From Rhizobiales bacterium UBA3584 (GTDB taxonomy: Bacteria > Pseudomonadota > Alphaproteobacteria > Rhizobiales > Devosiaceae): a stretch of DNA of 64,000 bases. Below, in pieces: positions 44,205 to 53,051 of this stretch. The notes under the pieces are model-generated. The model worked only from the letters and a program-made list of their open reading frames with translations. It searched no databases and was not told the origin of the DNA. Location: assembly GCA_002375765.1 (NCBI GenBank), contig DFMV01000063.1, positions 1 to 64,000 of the forward strand. Direction: 5' to 3'. Position 1 is the stretch's first letter; the number at the start of each line of letters is the position of its first letter. The position numbers and the translations under genes were made by a program.

Positions 44205-46394
44205 TCATAGACTTTCGTTTGCGCCGGCAACCGGAGCAGCCGCCTGGTCGATGGTTCCACTCCCACCCTCGGCAAGGGACTGGCGCATTTTCTCCGACAG
44301 ATCAAGCAGCTTGATCGCCGCCGCCGGGGCCAGCGTTGGCGCGCGTTGCGGCGCCTGCTCGCCGTCCTCGCCGCCTTCGGCATCTGCGATGATGAAGGGG
44401 CGCGGCTCCATGTCCACGCCAAAGACCGGCTTCACCTCGATATTGGTATGCGCGTAGGTCATGAATTTCTGCCAGCTCATGGCCGGCAGGCTGCCGCCGG
44501 TCAGATTGTTCATGGCCGTGTAATTGTCGTTTCCATACCAGACCGAGGCGACGTAATTGCCCGTATAGCCCACATACCACGCGTCGCGGTACGAACTCGT
44601 CGTCCCGGTCTTGCCAGCGCTCGGCACACCCTCGACGACCGCCCGTCCGCCCGTGCCGCCATAATTGACCGCATTGAGGATGTCGTTCATCGACAGCACG
44701 ATCTGCTCGTCCAGGAGTCGCACGCGGTTCTCGTCGGGATTGGCCTCATAGACCACCTCGCCGCGCAATGTCGTAATGCGCGTCACCCCGAAACCGGTCG
44801 CCCGGTAGCCGCCATTGGCAAAAACCGCATAGGCCGAAGCCATGTCGAGCGCGCTGACCGAGGCCACCCCCAACGCCAGCGAACGTGTCACCGGAAATTC
44901 GTTGCGGATACCGAGACGATGCGCCATCTCGGCAATCGGCTCGCGCCCGGTCTGGGTCGAAAGCCGGACCGGAACGCTGTTGATCGAAGCCGCCATCGCC
45001 GAGCGGATCGTCGTGCCGCCCCGAAACGAACGCCCGTAATTCTGCGGGCACCAATTGCCGATACAGATCGGCGCATCGGTGATCGGGCTGCGTGGCGTCA
45101 GCCCCAGCATCTCGAACGCCGTCGCATAAACGAAAGGTTTGAACGCCGAGCCTGGCTGGCGGTTGGGCGCGACGGCCCGGTTGAACTGGCTCTGTCCGTA
45201 ATCGGTTCCGCCCACCATGGCGCGCACCGCGCCATTGTGTTCCATGACCACCATCGCGCCCTGGCTCACATTGTAGGCGGTGCCCTGTTCGCGCAGCACC
45301 GAAATGATGGCGTCTTCGGCATGAACCTGCAGATCGGGGTCTATGGTTGTCCGCACCACGAACCCGACCTCGGTACTGTCACCCACCAGCCGCTTGGTTT
45401 CCAGAAACGCCCAGTCCAGGAAATAGTTGGGCGAATTGGCCTCGGCCGAGCGGTCGATCGGTTCGGCCGGCCCCCGCCGTGCCGCCGTCACCTGGCCCTC
45501 GGTCAGATAGCCCCCATTGACCATGTTGGAGAGCACGACATTGGCCCGCCCCCGTGCCGCCGCGATGTCCACATGCGGTGCAAACCGGGTGGGGGCCTTG
45601 TAGAGGCCTGCCAGCATCGCGGCTTCCGCCAGATCGATGTCCTGCACGGGCTTGCCGAAATAATATTCCGCCGCCGCGACCACCCCGAAATTGCCGCCGC
45701 CCATATAGGCCCGGTCCAGATAGAGCTTTAAGATTTCGTCCTTGGAGTAATTGGCTTCCAGCCAGAAGGCGAGGAACAACTCCTTGATCTTGCGCTCCAG
45801 CGTGCGTTCATTGGAAAGAAACAGGTTCTTGGCCAGTTGCTGGGTGATCGAGGAACCGCCCTGCAGGCTCGAATCCCCTTCGGCATTGGAAAGCAGTGCC
45901 CGGATCGTGCCCCAGACGTCGATGCCGAAATGCTCGTAGAACCGCCTGTCCTCGGTGGCCAGCGTCGCCTTGATCAGAAAGTCCGGAATTTCGGTCAGCG
46001 CCACCGAATCATCGGCCCTGATGCCGCGCCGCCCGATTTCGTTGCCGTACCGGTCAAGGAAGATCACCGAATAGTCCTCGGCCCGGTTGAACTCGCCCGA
46101 TGCCGTCGCGTCCATGGCCGAAAGCGCCAGCGCCACCATCAGCACAGAGCCCATGGCGCCAAAGCTCAAGGCGTCCGACGCCAGCTCGACGAAAATTCGC
46201 CGCAGTCCGCGCACGGAAAAAAGCGAGAAGAAATCCTGAATTCTGGTATAGACTCTTCCTGTCGAACGCATCCCGTCATAGAGAAACGAATCCAGCCAGG
46301 CGTCGGCCTCGAGCAGCCGGTTCTTGCCTTTGGCGCGTTTCTGCTTTGTGTAAAACGGGTCCTGCACCTTGGGCCTTTTACTGCTCGGGTTCAT
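44205..46394 (-). CDS. Class A penicillin-binding protein (PBP1a-like)
   Basis: 729 residues from ATG 46394. A cytoplasmic tail, one transmembrane helix (about 78-98) and a GT51 glycosyltransferase domain ([46 protein letters not shown]) are followed by a transpeptidase domain. The latter has the active serine in PGSAFKPF and [12 protein letters not shown]. It polymerises and cross-links peptidoglycan in the periplasm. The extra 12 residues from a TTG at 46430 are less likely. The two DUF genes follow in the same operon. Confidence 0.95.
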   Translation of the reverse strand: MNPSSKRPKVQDPFYTKQKRAKGKNRLLEADAWLDSFLYDGMRSTGRVYTRIQDFFSLFSVRGLRRIFVELASDALSFGAMGSVLMVALALSAMDATASGEFNRAEDYSVIFLDRYGNEIGRRGIRADDSVALTEIPDFLIKATLATEDRRFYEHFGIDVWGTIRALLSNAEGDSSLQGGSSITQQLAKNLFLSNERTLERKIKELFLAFWLEANYSKDEILKLYLDRAYMGGGNFGVVAAAEYYFGKPVQDIDLAEAAMLAGLYKAPTRFAPHVDIAAARGRANVVLSNMVNGGYLTEGQVTAARRGPAEPIDRSAEANSPNYFLDWAFLETKRLVGDSTEVGFVVRTTIDPDLQVHAEDAIISVLREQGTAYNVSQGAMVVMEHNGAVRAMVGGTDYGQSQFNRAVAPNRQPGSAFKPFVYATAFEMLGLTPRSPITDAPICIGNWCPQNYGRSFRGGTTIRSAMAASINSVPVRLSTQTGREPIAEMAHRLGIRNEFPVTRSLALGVASVSALDMASAYAVFANGGYRATGFGVTRITTLRGEVVYEANPDENRVRLLDEQIVLSMNDILNAVNYGGTGGRAVVEGVPSAGKTGTTSSYRDAWYVGYTGNYVASVWYGNDNYTAMNNLTGGSLPAMSWQKFMTYAHTNIEVKPVFGVDMEPRPFIIADAEGGEDGEQAPQRAPTLAPAAAIKLLDLSEKMRQSLAEGGSGTIDQAAAPVAGANESL

Positions 46395-46520
46395 TTGATT
46401 GCCCGTCCGGGTGCGCTCGGTCCCGAACAAATGCTATTGTATGGCGTTAAGCTCCCACCGGTCATCACAATTTTATGTGGTTTTGCCAACGGGGTTAAAA
46501 GTGTGGAGTTGGTGCCGCCA

Positions 46521-46970
46521 ATGGCATTCTGGGATGAAAAGCCGCTTGAAGAAATGACCACCGAAGAGTGGGAGGCGCTGTGCGATGGTTGCGGAAAATG
46601 CTGCCTGCTCAAACTCGAGGACGAGGACAGCGGCCAGATTTTTCCCGCCAATGTGCGCTGCAAGCTGCTCGACGGCGAAACCTGCGGCTGTTCGGACTAT
46701 CCCAACCGTCAGGCCAAGGTCCCCGACTGCATCAAGCTTACCCCTGAAAAGGTCCGCGAGATCGCCTGGATTCCCAAAAGCTGCGCCTATCGCCGCATCG
46801 CCGAGGGCAGGGGGTTGGCCTGGTGGCACCCGCTGGTTTCGGGCGATCCCGAAACGGTTCACGCCGCCGGCATCTCGGTACGCGGCCGCACCATCGCCGA
46901 GGCTGACGCCGACACCTCCGATTGGGAAAGCCACATCATCGACTGGGTCGATTGGGAGCCGGCCGAATAA
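46521..46970 (+). CDS. YcgN/UPF0260 cysteine-cluster protein
   Basis: 149 residues. The family signature [18 protein letters not shown] is at about 24-41, with further cysteines in [19 protein letters not shown] and PDCIKLTP. The pattern suggests a metal- or Fe-S-binding role, unproven for this family. ATG 46521 starts the conserved [12 protein letters not shown]; a GTG at 46503 is possible. It is divergent from the PBP gene. Confidence 0.93.
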   Translation: MAFWDEKPLEEMTTEEWEALCDGCGKCCLLKLEDEDSGQIFPANVRCKLLDGETCGCSDYPNRQAKVPDCIKLTPEKVREIAWIPKSCAYRRIAEGRGLAWWHPLVSGDPETVHAAGISVRGRTIAEADADTSDWESHIIDWVDWEPAE

Positions 46971-47134
46971 GGGCCGCCGCTCGCTGTCAGACGGTTCCGG
47001 CGGAAAAAAATCGTGATGAACGCTTTCTGAATATCGAGTTCAGGGCCCGTTCCGGCCACCTTGTCTAAACCTGATCCTGCAAGAGGCAACCGGCGGTACG
47101 CAACACCCGCCCAACCCAACCAGGAGACGGAACA

Positions 47135-47569
47135 ATGTTTAAAAAGATCATCATCGCAGCTACCCTCGCTGCCAGCTTCGGTGCCGTGAGCGTTCCCGCC
47201 ATGGCCAACGGTATCTACATCAACCAGTTCGGCTGGGGTCATTCGGCTGGCGGCACCCAGTCGGGCACCGGCAACACCATTGGCGTCTTCCAGGACGGCT
47301 GGTGGAATTCGAGCACCCATCATCAATCGGGCCACGGCAATGTTTCCGCCAGCGGCCAGACCGGCTGGAACAACGAGTCGGAAACCTGGCAGAATGGCAA
47401 TTTCAATGAGGCCGGTGTTGGCCAGTTCGGCGCCAACCACACCTCCGTTCTCACTCAGGACGGCAACGGCAACGTCGCCGCGGGTGTTCAGGTTGGCGAT
47501 GGCTGCACCGCTTCGGTGGATCAGAACGGGTCGGGCAATGTCGCCGCCTTCGTTCAGGTTTGCCCCTGA
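47135..47569 (+). CDS. Curlin-repeat amyloid subunit (CsgA/CsgB-like)
   Basis: 144 residues with a signal peptide (1-24, cleaved at AMA-N). The mature protein consists of Gln/Asn/Gly-rich curlin-type repeats of about 20-23 residues: GGTQSGTGNTIGVFQDGWWN, HHQSGHGNVSASGQTGWNN, ETWQNGNFNEAGVGQFGANH, VLTQDGNGNVAAGVQVGDG and VDQNGSGNVAAFVQVCP. Tryptophans and two cysteines near the C-terminus are unusual for CsgA. AGGAGAC precedes the start. Secretion would need CsgG, which is not in the window. Confidence 0.85.
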   Translation: MFKKIIIAATLAASFGAVSVPAMANGIYINQFGWGHSAGGTQSGTGNTIGVFQDGWWNSSTHHQSGHGNVSASGQTGWNNESETWQNGNFNEAGVGQFGANHTSVLTQDGNGNVAAGVQVGDGCTASVDQNGSGNVAAFVQVCP

Positions 47570-47600
47570 TCGGCCACGAATGGCTCACCTCATGTCTCAG

Positions 47601-47633
47601 GCCGGGTAGGGCGAAAAACAGGGCCCACCCGGC
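47601..47633 (+). promoter_or_regulatory. Intercistronic hairpin between curlin and csgH genes
   Basis: GCCGGGT-A-GGGC pairs with GCCC-ACCCGGC around a GAAAAACAGG loop, 21 bases before the csgH start. It could stabilise the upstream mRNA or partly terminate, lowering csgH relative to the subunit. Confidence 0.5.
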
Positions 47634-47653
47634 ATCAAGGAAGGACGCATCCG

Positions 47654-48064
47654 ATGACCATCGATCGCCGCAAGGCCTATTCGCTTTCCCTCCTCGGCAC
47701 CGTCGTCGCGCTCGTAGCCGTTGGTACTGCCAGCTACGCCCGCTCGACCGACGATGTAGCAGGCTCAACCCGCCCGGTACCGTGCGAAGTGGTGTCGACC
47801 GACACTGGCAACGGCTTGGCACTTGAAGCCATCTACAATGCACAAGGCCCCGCAAACGGCACCTACCGTCTTTCGGTCAAGACCGTGGGCGGCGCCAACA
47901 GCTCGACAATCAATCAGGGCGGCGGCTTTGCAGCGCACGCCGCCGGTCCCGTCAGCCTTGGCCGCGTGTCGGTCGGCAACGCCCCGGCATACGACATCTC
48001 GTTGACTGTCGAAGTGGACGGCGTAACCCACACCTGCCTCGTTCCGAAGGGCGGCTGGGCGTGA
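47654..48064 (+). CDS. csgH: CsgH-like periplasmic curli chaperone
   Basis: 136 residues with a signal peptide (about 1-30). The mature domain fits the CsgC-like/CsgH beta-sandwich: CEVVSTDTGNGLALEAIYNA, GTYRLSVKTVGGANSSTINQGGGFAAHAAG, APAYDISLTVEVDGVTHTC, with one cysteine at each end of the domain. CsgH of alphaproteobacteria keeps curlin subunits soluble in the periplasm. The adjacent curlin gene and the shared strand support the assignment. A strong terminator follows. Confidence 0.85.
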   Translation: MTIDRRKAYSLSLLGTVVALVAVGTASYARSTDDVAGSTRPVPCEVVSTDTGNGLALEAIYNAQGPANGTYRLSVKTVGGANSSTINQGGGFAAHAAGPVSLGRVSVGNAPAYDISLTVEVDGVTHTCLVPKGGWA

Positions 48065-48072
48065 CAAAATAA

Positions 48073-48099
48073 GGGCTCCGAAATCGGAGCCCCTTTTTC
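48073..48099 (+). terminator. Intrinsic terminator after csgH
   Basis: GGGCTCCGA and TCGGAGCCC pair around AA and are followed by CCTTTTTCTTT. The hairpin ends the curlin-csgH unit. Confidence 0.9.
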
Positions 48100-48116
48100 T
48101 TTGCGTGCCCCAGGTG

Positions 48117-49304
48117 CTACCGCACCTGCCGCAACGTCAGACCCGAGAGCACGCAGTCTCCCTCTATGGTCAGCCCGCTGTCACCGGCCACGATCTCGCA
48201 CGCGATGGGTGTGGGCACGGAGCTGTCGCCGTCGATTTCCTCGATGGTCAGTGATCCCTCGCCCGCAGCATATGTGCCGCTGACATCGGGTTCGGCCGAT
48301 TCAGCTTCGAGCACCACGCTCTCCCAGGCCGCGAACGAGCCGTCATCGCCGAACAGGAAAGTCAGGCCGTTCGTGCCTGCGCCCTGCGCCACAAACCGCC
48401 CGGGCACGATTCCGCTGATTGCAGCCTGAGCCGCCGCGTCCGCTTCGTCCTGAAGGGCTGCGACTTCGGATTCGATCGCCGCCAGTTCGTCGGTCCGATC
48501 CGAAAGGGTGGCGGTAAGCGTTTCAAGCTGGGCCTGCACCTCGTCGCGCTGCGCTTGCGCGTCGGCGATCTGGCTTTCCAGTTCCGTCTGCTGTCCCTCG
48601 AGATCTGCGACGGTCGTTTCCAGACTTTCCCGCTGCTCCTCGAATTGCGCCTGGCTGGCTCGCAATTGCGCCAGTTGGTTCTGAACTTCTGCCTGCGCTT
48701 CGCGCGCGGCCTGCACTTCGCTCTCCATTTCCGCCGAAGTGCGCGTCGCCTGGGCGGCTTCCTGGGTCAACTGAGCCGCGGTTTCGCGCAACTCGGCTTC
48801 TTCGCTGCGGGCGGTCTGCAGGCGGCTGCCCACATCGGCCAACTCGGCCGTGCTCTGGGCAATCCGGTCCTGGACCTCCGAGAACGAGCTTTCCGCCTCG
48901 GCCAGATTGGACTGCAATTCCTCTATCCGGCCCTCGCGCTCGGCCAGTGCATCGGTGACGGTTTGCAGCTCGGCGTTGGCACCCTCGAGCGCGGCTTGCG
49001 CCTCGTCGCGTTCGGCGACAATGCTCTCGCGTTCTTCCGTCAACCTGTTGCGCTCTTGGGTCAGGCTGGCGATTTCGGCCTCAAGATCCTCAAGTGTGGT
49101 CCCCGATTCCTCCATGGTGCGCACATCGGTTGCCAATTGGTCGCGCTCGGAGGTCAGTGCATTGATCTCATTGCGCAGGCCTCCGGTGGATGTGGAAGAG
49201 GCAAACCACAAGATCACGAAGGCCGCCCAGCCAAGCACGGCGGCAGCGGCAAGTCCGATCACGAGCGGATTTCTTTTGGGGGCGGAAGTTTCGGTGTCGT
49301 CCAT
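48117..49304 (-). CDS. Membrane-anchored coiled-coil protein in the curli locus
   Basis: 395 residues from ATG 49304; the upstream frame is arginine-rich and rejected. A transmembrane helix (about 13-36) follows a short cytoplasmic N-terminus. Residues about 40-290 form a continuous Glu/Gln/Ala-rich coiled coil (for example AELADVGSRLQTARSEEAEL). The C-terminal ~100 residues look like a small beta-domain (GRFVAQGAGTNGLTFLFGDDGSF, VSGTYAAGEGSLTIEEIDG) with two cysteines. It lies divergent from and between curli genes. A periplasmic spacer or scaffold role is inferred. Confidence 0.8.
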   Translation of the reverse strand: MDDTETSAPKRNPLVIGLAAAAVLGWAAFVILWFASSTSTGGLRNEINALTSERDQLATDVRTMEESGTTLEDLEAEIASLTQERNRLTEERESIVAERDEAQAALEGANAELQTVTDALAEREGRIEELQSNLAEAESSFSEVQDRIAQSTAELADVGSRLQTARSEEAELRETAAQLTQEAAQATRTSAEMESEVQAAREAQAEVQNQLAQLRASQAQFEEQRESLETTVADLEGQQTELESQIADAQAQRDEVQAQLETLTATLSDRTDELAAIESEVAALQDEADAAAQAAISGIVPGRFVAQGAGTNGLTFLFGDDGSFAAWESVVLEAESAEPDVSGTYAAGEGSLTIEEIDGDSSVPTPIACEIVAGDSGLTIEGDCVLSGLTLRQVR

Positions 49305-49561
49305 GGCAAATCCTTTTGGCCCCGTTCTCGGAGCGAATTGGGAAAACGAATAAAGTCCAGGAGCGTCCCGGCAATGGCCCGGCCCCTCACTTTGAACAAC
49401 AAGCAACGCGCTGCGCAGGTTCCAAAGTGACAGGGCTTTGGCGTCCGGATCAACATTAACGCCAGATAAACGTACCCTTCGAGGTCGGTTCAGCCCGCTT
49501 GTCTCATAGTCGCGGTCATGGAGGCGCAACACCGCCGCAACAAACCCAAAGGAGCAGGACC

Positions 49562-49966
49562 ATGGGACGCAACACCAACACCGCAAAGGCCGCCGGCCTC
49601 GCACTCGCCATCGCGCTGGCCGCATTCACGGCCCCCGCCAATGCCGGGCAGGTTTCGATCAATCTGAGCCCCGCCAACGCCGAGCAGCAGCAGATGATGC
49701 AGGCCGGCCTGGGCTTTTATGCCCTCTATAACGGCATCCAGAACGGCTCGATCACCCAGAACGGAATCAACAACATGGCCGGCCTCACCCAGGGCGGAGG
49801 CGGCAATCTCGGCATCGTCCATCAGGAAGGCAACAATCACAACGGAACCCTCAACCAGCAGGGCGGCAACAACAGCTACGGCCTGTTCCAGTTCGGCGAG
49901 GGCACCGATGCCCACGTCAACCAGTCGGGCGGCCAGACCGGGCTTGGCTTCGTCTTCGGCTGGTAA
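49562..49966 (+). CDS. Second curlin-repeat protein
   Basis: 134 residues. AAGGAG lies 8 bases before ATG 49562. The signal peptide is 1-28 (LAIALAAFTAPANA-G). The mature protein has an N-terminal region (VSINLSPANAEQQQMMQAGL) and then curlin-type repeats: IQNGSITQNGINNMAGLTQGG, NLGIVHQEGNNHNGTLNQQG, NNSYGLFQFGEGTDAHVNQSG. It lacks the tryptophans of the first curlin protein. The two may be major subunit and nucleator, but which is which is not clear. Confidence 0.82.
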   Translation: MGRNTNTAKAAGLALAIALAAFTAPANAGQVSINLSPANAEQQQMMQAGLGFYALYNGIQNGSITQNGINNMAGLTQGGGGNLGIVHQEGNNHNGTLNQQGGNNSYGLFQFGEGTDAHVNQSGGQTGLGFVFGW

Positions 49967-50085
49967 ATTGCACCGCCATTATGACTGAGGGCGCTGCCCG
50001 TCCGGGCATGCGCCCTTCATCATGGCGTTGATTTCCGCCGCTCATGGGCGTAAACGGTCCCGCGCCACGCTGGAGGGGCCGGGAC

Positions 50086-51525
50086 ATGCTGGGTGCAACT
50101 GCTTACGTCACCGCGTTTTTTACGCTCGTTCTTGCGGGCATGATGCTCGTCCCGATGTTTGTCGATCTCTCGGTCGGCAATCCGGACTGGCAGGCCTTTC
50201 TCATTTCGGCGCTCGCCGCCGGCGTGCCATCGGGGTTCATGGTGCTCGCCACACGGCGCGAAATGCCGCCCTTCAGTCTCAAATTCGGCTTCCTGCTCGT
50301 GAACATGATCTGGGCGTCCACCTCAATCGTCGCTGCGCTGCCGCTGTTTCTTTCGGGGCTTTCCATCGGGTTTACCGATGCGGTCTTTGAAGCGACCTCG
50401 GGCATCACCACCACCGGATCGACAATTCTCTCCGGGCTCGATGACATGCCTCCGGGCCTTCTTCTGTGGCGCTCGATGACGCAGTGGTTCGGCGGGCTGG
50501 GCATCATTGCCATGGGCCTTCTGCTCCTGCCGTTCCTCCGCGTCGGCGGCATGCAGATCTACAAGCTCGAATCCTCGGCCCAGGCCGATTCTCCTTTCGC
50601 CAGGTTCACCAAGTTCTCATGGGCCATGGTGGGGCTCTATCTCGCCCTCTCGCTCGCCTGCGCCGTCTCCTATTGGGTCGCCGGCATGTCCACCTTCGAT
50701 GCCATCAACCACGCAATGAGCACCGTCTCCACCGGCGGCTACTCCACCCACGATGCGTCGATGGGCCATTTCGGCCTTCCGGTCCTCGTCGTCGGCATCG
50801 TGTTCATGATTGGCGGCGCGATGCCGTTCATCGCGATCTTGCGGGCGGTCACCACCGGACGGATTTCTGCTGCCTTTGAGGCACAGGTGCCGGTGCTGCT
50901 CTCGATTCTGGCGGTTTTGAGCTTCGTCGTCTTCTTGTCGGCGCTTGTCCACTGGCCGTCGGACCCAAGTGCACTGGGTGTCCATTCGGCGTTCAATATA
51001 GTGTCAGTGGTCACAACCACCGGTTTCGCCTCGACCGACTACACGCTTTGGGGACCGTTCGTGAACGTGGTTTTCCTGCTCGCCACATTCCTTGGCGGCG
51101 CGGCTGGCTCGACCAGCGGCGGCATAAAGACTTACAGGCTCATCATAATTTTCCAGTCGCTGCGCAACGGGCTCAAGGAACTGATCTATCCGCACGGCAT
51201 GTTCGTCGTGCGTTACGAGGGCCGCGAAGTCCCCTGGCAGGCCCTCAAATCGGTGTACCATTTCGTCTCGGCCTTCCTTGCGCTCCTTTTGGCCGTCACA
51301 CTGATCCTCGGCTTTACCGGTCTGGATACCCTGACGGCCTTCACCGGTGCCCTCACAGCCCTCACAAATGTTGGCCCTGGCCTTGGCGATATCATCGGCC
51401 CGGCCGGCAATTTCTCCACGCTCGAGCCGCTGGCCAAATGGGCGCTGATCTTTGCCATGCTGGCCGGACGTCTTGAAATCCTTGCGATTTTTGTCCTGTT
51501 CAGTCCCGCGTTCTGGCGGCGCTGA
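50086..51525 (+). CDS. TrkH-family potassium uptake protein
   Basis: 479 residues with about 10 transmembrane helices. The four selectivity-filter loops are visible as variants of TSGITTTGSTILS, MSTVSTGGYSTHD, VVTTTGFASTDY and LTNVGPGLGDI. TrkH imports K+ with TrkA regulation; trkA is not in the window. I use ATG 50086, with GGAGGGG 7 bases upstream; ATG 50044 has no such site. Co-occurrence with the Mrp operon fits a salt-tolerant life style. Confidence 0.93.
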   Translation: MLGATAYVTAFFTLVLAGMMLVPMFVDLSVGNPDWQAFLISALAAGVPSGFMVLATRREMPPFSLKFGFLLVNMIWASTSIVAALPLFLSGLSIGFTDAVFEATSGITTTGSTILSGLDDMPPGLLLWRSMTQWFGGLGIIAMGLLLLPFLRVGGMQIYKLESSAQADSPFARFTKFSWAMVGLYLALSLACAVSYWVAGMSTFDAINHAMSTVSTGGYSTHDASMGHFGLPVLVVGIVFMIGGAMPFIAILRAVTTGRISAAFEAQVPVLLSILAVLSFVVFLSALVHWPSDPSALGVHSAFNIVSVVTTTGFASTDYTLWGPFVNVVFLLATFLGGAAGSTSGGIKTYRLIIIFQSLRNGLKELIYPHGMFVVRYEGREVPWQALKSVYHFVSAFLALLLAVTLILGFTGLDTLTAFTGALTALTNVGPGLGDIIGPAGNFSTLEPLAKWALIFAMLAGRLEILAIFVLFSPAFWRR

Positions 51526-51571
51526 GCAATATTTTTCCCCGCGCCCGCGGCCAATGGTAGGTTGCGTGCTT

Positions 51572-52063
51572 TTACTTTCCGGCCAGTTCGGCAAGCAGCG
51601 CGTCGAGCGAGGCAAAGCTGATACCCATGCCATCGGTCATTCCGGTCGCCAGCGATGCGTCGCGCTGACCCTTGGATTCATAGGTGATTGTCTGTTTGAG
51701 CCGCGTGCGGTCATTTTCGGCATGAAACGCGGTCTCGATCAGCATTTTCCCCATGCCGAAATCGTCGTCAAACGACTCGGTCGTCACGAGGCGAACCGGG
51801 CGCTCGACCTCGTGAAAGATGCCTTTGAGCCCCATGCTCTCGCCATTCGGCCCTGACCAGACATAGCGATACGTCCCGCCGGGTCGTGGATCGATATCGC
51901 ACGTCGAAACCCACCACCCGTCCATGCCGGTCATCCAGCGCCGGACGAGATCGGGCTTTGTGTAGCAATCGAAGACCATATCGGCGGGGGCATCGAACAT
52001 ACGCTCGATGGTCACTTCGAGATCGCTCGGTGTCGCAACGGTAAGGGTGGTGGAAAAGCTCAT
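51572..52063 (-). CDS. SRPBCC/AHSA1-family protein
   Basis: 163 residues of the START-like hydrophobic cavity fold: LEVTIERMFDAPADMVFDCYTKPDLVRRWM, CDIDPRPGGTYRYVW, GLKGIFHEVERPVRLV. It follows the ArsR-type gene with a 1-bp overlap (TGATG), so the two form an operon. Similar pairs occur widely; the ligand is unknown. Confidence 0.9.
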   Translation of the reverse strand: MSFSTTLTVATPSDLEVTIERMFDAPADMVFDCYTKPDLVRRWMTGMDGWWVSTCDIDPRPGGTYRYVWSGPNGESMGLKGIFHEVERPVRLVTTESFDDDFGMGKMLIETAFHAENDRTRLKQTITYESKGQRDASLATGMTDGMGISFASLDALLAELAGK

Positions 52064-52410
52064 CAGTTCTGTTCCTTTTTGCGTTGAGCCTTCATCTCGT
52101 CCAGCAAGGTGTCGAGTCGGGAAAAATTTGCTTCCCAGATCTGACGATAATTCTCCAGCCAGTCCGTGGCTTCCTTGAGCGCAATGCCTTCGATCTTGAC
52201 CGGGCGCTTCTGTGCATCGCGGCTTCTCGAGACCAGGCCGGCTCGCTCCAACATCTTGATGTGCTTGGAAATGGCAGGCTGGCTCATGTCAAATGGCGCC
52301 GCCAGTTCCATCACCGTCGCCTCACCCTCGATCAGCCGCGCCAGAATGGCACGGCGCGTGGGATCGGCCAGAGCGATGAACGTAGCGTCGAGGCGTTCGG
52401 ATTCGGTCAT
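52063..52410 (-). CDS. ArsR-family transcriptional regulator
   Basis: 115 residues with a winged helix: FIALADPTRRAILARLIEG, TVMELAAPFDMSQPAISKHIKMLERAGLVSR. No metal-binding cysteines are present, so it likely responds to something other than arsenite or metal. It is the first gene of an operon with one SRPBCC protein and is divergent from another, with an imperfect palindrome just upstream. Confidence 0.93.
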   Translation of the reverse strand: MTESERLDATFIALADPTRRAILARLIEGEATVMELAAPFDMSQPAISKHIKMLERAGLVSRSRDAQKRPVKIEGIALKEATDWLENYRQIWEANFSRLDTLLDEMKAQRKKEQN

Positions 52411-52450
52411 TGTATAACCATAGAGATTGATAGCTAACCAGTTATATACA
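52411..52450. promoter_or_regulatory. Candidate ArsR operator
   Basis: TGTATAAC (52411-52418) and GTTATATACA (52441-52450) form an imperfect inverted repeat, with TAAC-CA-GTTA (52435-52444) as an inner dyad. It lies at the start of the divergent region between the arsR-type gene and the second SRPBCC gene and is AT-rich, unlike its surroundings. Confidence 0.55.
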
Positions 52451-52568
52451 GATTGCCTCTCGCGTCAATAGACGGGTGCAGGGACTGAAGAAAAAAATAG
52501 GAAATTTTGTCGGCTCTGGCCAACCTGCCACGTCCTGGATGCATCAACGCTGCAAATGGAGACGACCG

Positions 52569-53039
52569 ATGACTGCCACGCCCAATACCGACAAGGAACT
52601 CGTGCTTGATCGCCTGATCGATGCACCTCGCGACAAGGTTTACCGTTGCTGGACCGAGCCTGACTTGATCAAGCAATGGTTCGCGCCCAAACCGTGGACC
52701 ACCCCCAAGGTCGATATCGACGTCCGCCCCGGCGGTGCCTGTACCGTCACAATGGCCGACCCCGAAGGCAATGAATATCCAAACCCCGGCATCTATCTTG
52801 ATGTGGTGCCCAACGAAAAACTGGTTTTCACCGACGCATTTGCGGCCGGATGGCAGCCCACCGATAAGGCATTCTTCACCTGCGAGCTGACCTTCGCCGA
52901 CGAAGGCGGCAAGACCCGCTACATCGCCCGCGCCAAACACTGGACGCTGGAAGACAAGCAGCAGCACGAGCAGATGGGCTTCCACGAGGGCTGGGGCCAA
53001 TGTGCCGACCAGCTCGAAGCGCTGGCCAAGACGCTTTAA
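52569..53039 (+). CDS. SRPBCC/AHSA1-family protein
   Basis: 156 residues from ATG 52569 (GGAG upstream). KELVLDRLIDAPRDKVYRCWTEPDLIKQWFAPKPWTTPKVDIDVRPGG is the family start. It is divergent from the arsR-SRPBCC operon, so one regulator may control both paralogues. The two proteins share the fold but differ in sequence, so they are not a recent duplication. Confidence 0.9.
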   Translation: MTATPNTDKELVLDRLIDAPRDKVYRCWTEPDLIKQWFAPKPWTTPKVDIDVRPGGACTVTMADPEGNEYPNPGIYLDVVPNEKLVFTDAFAAGWQPTDKAFFTCELTFADEGGKTRYIARAKHWTLEDKQQHEQMGFHEGWGQCADQLEALAKTL

Positions 53040-53051
53040 TGGAAATCGCTG

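Noticed and set aside
44346..45731. 461-codon forward frame opposite the penicillin-binding protein
   Set aside because: It is antisense to conserved transglycosylase and transpeptidase motifs and has no recognisable domain.
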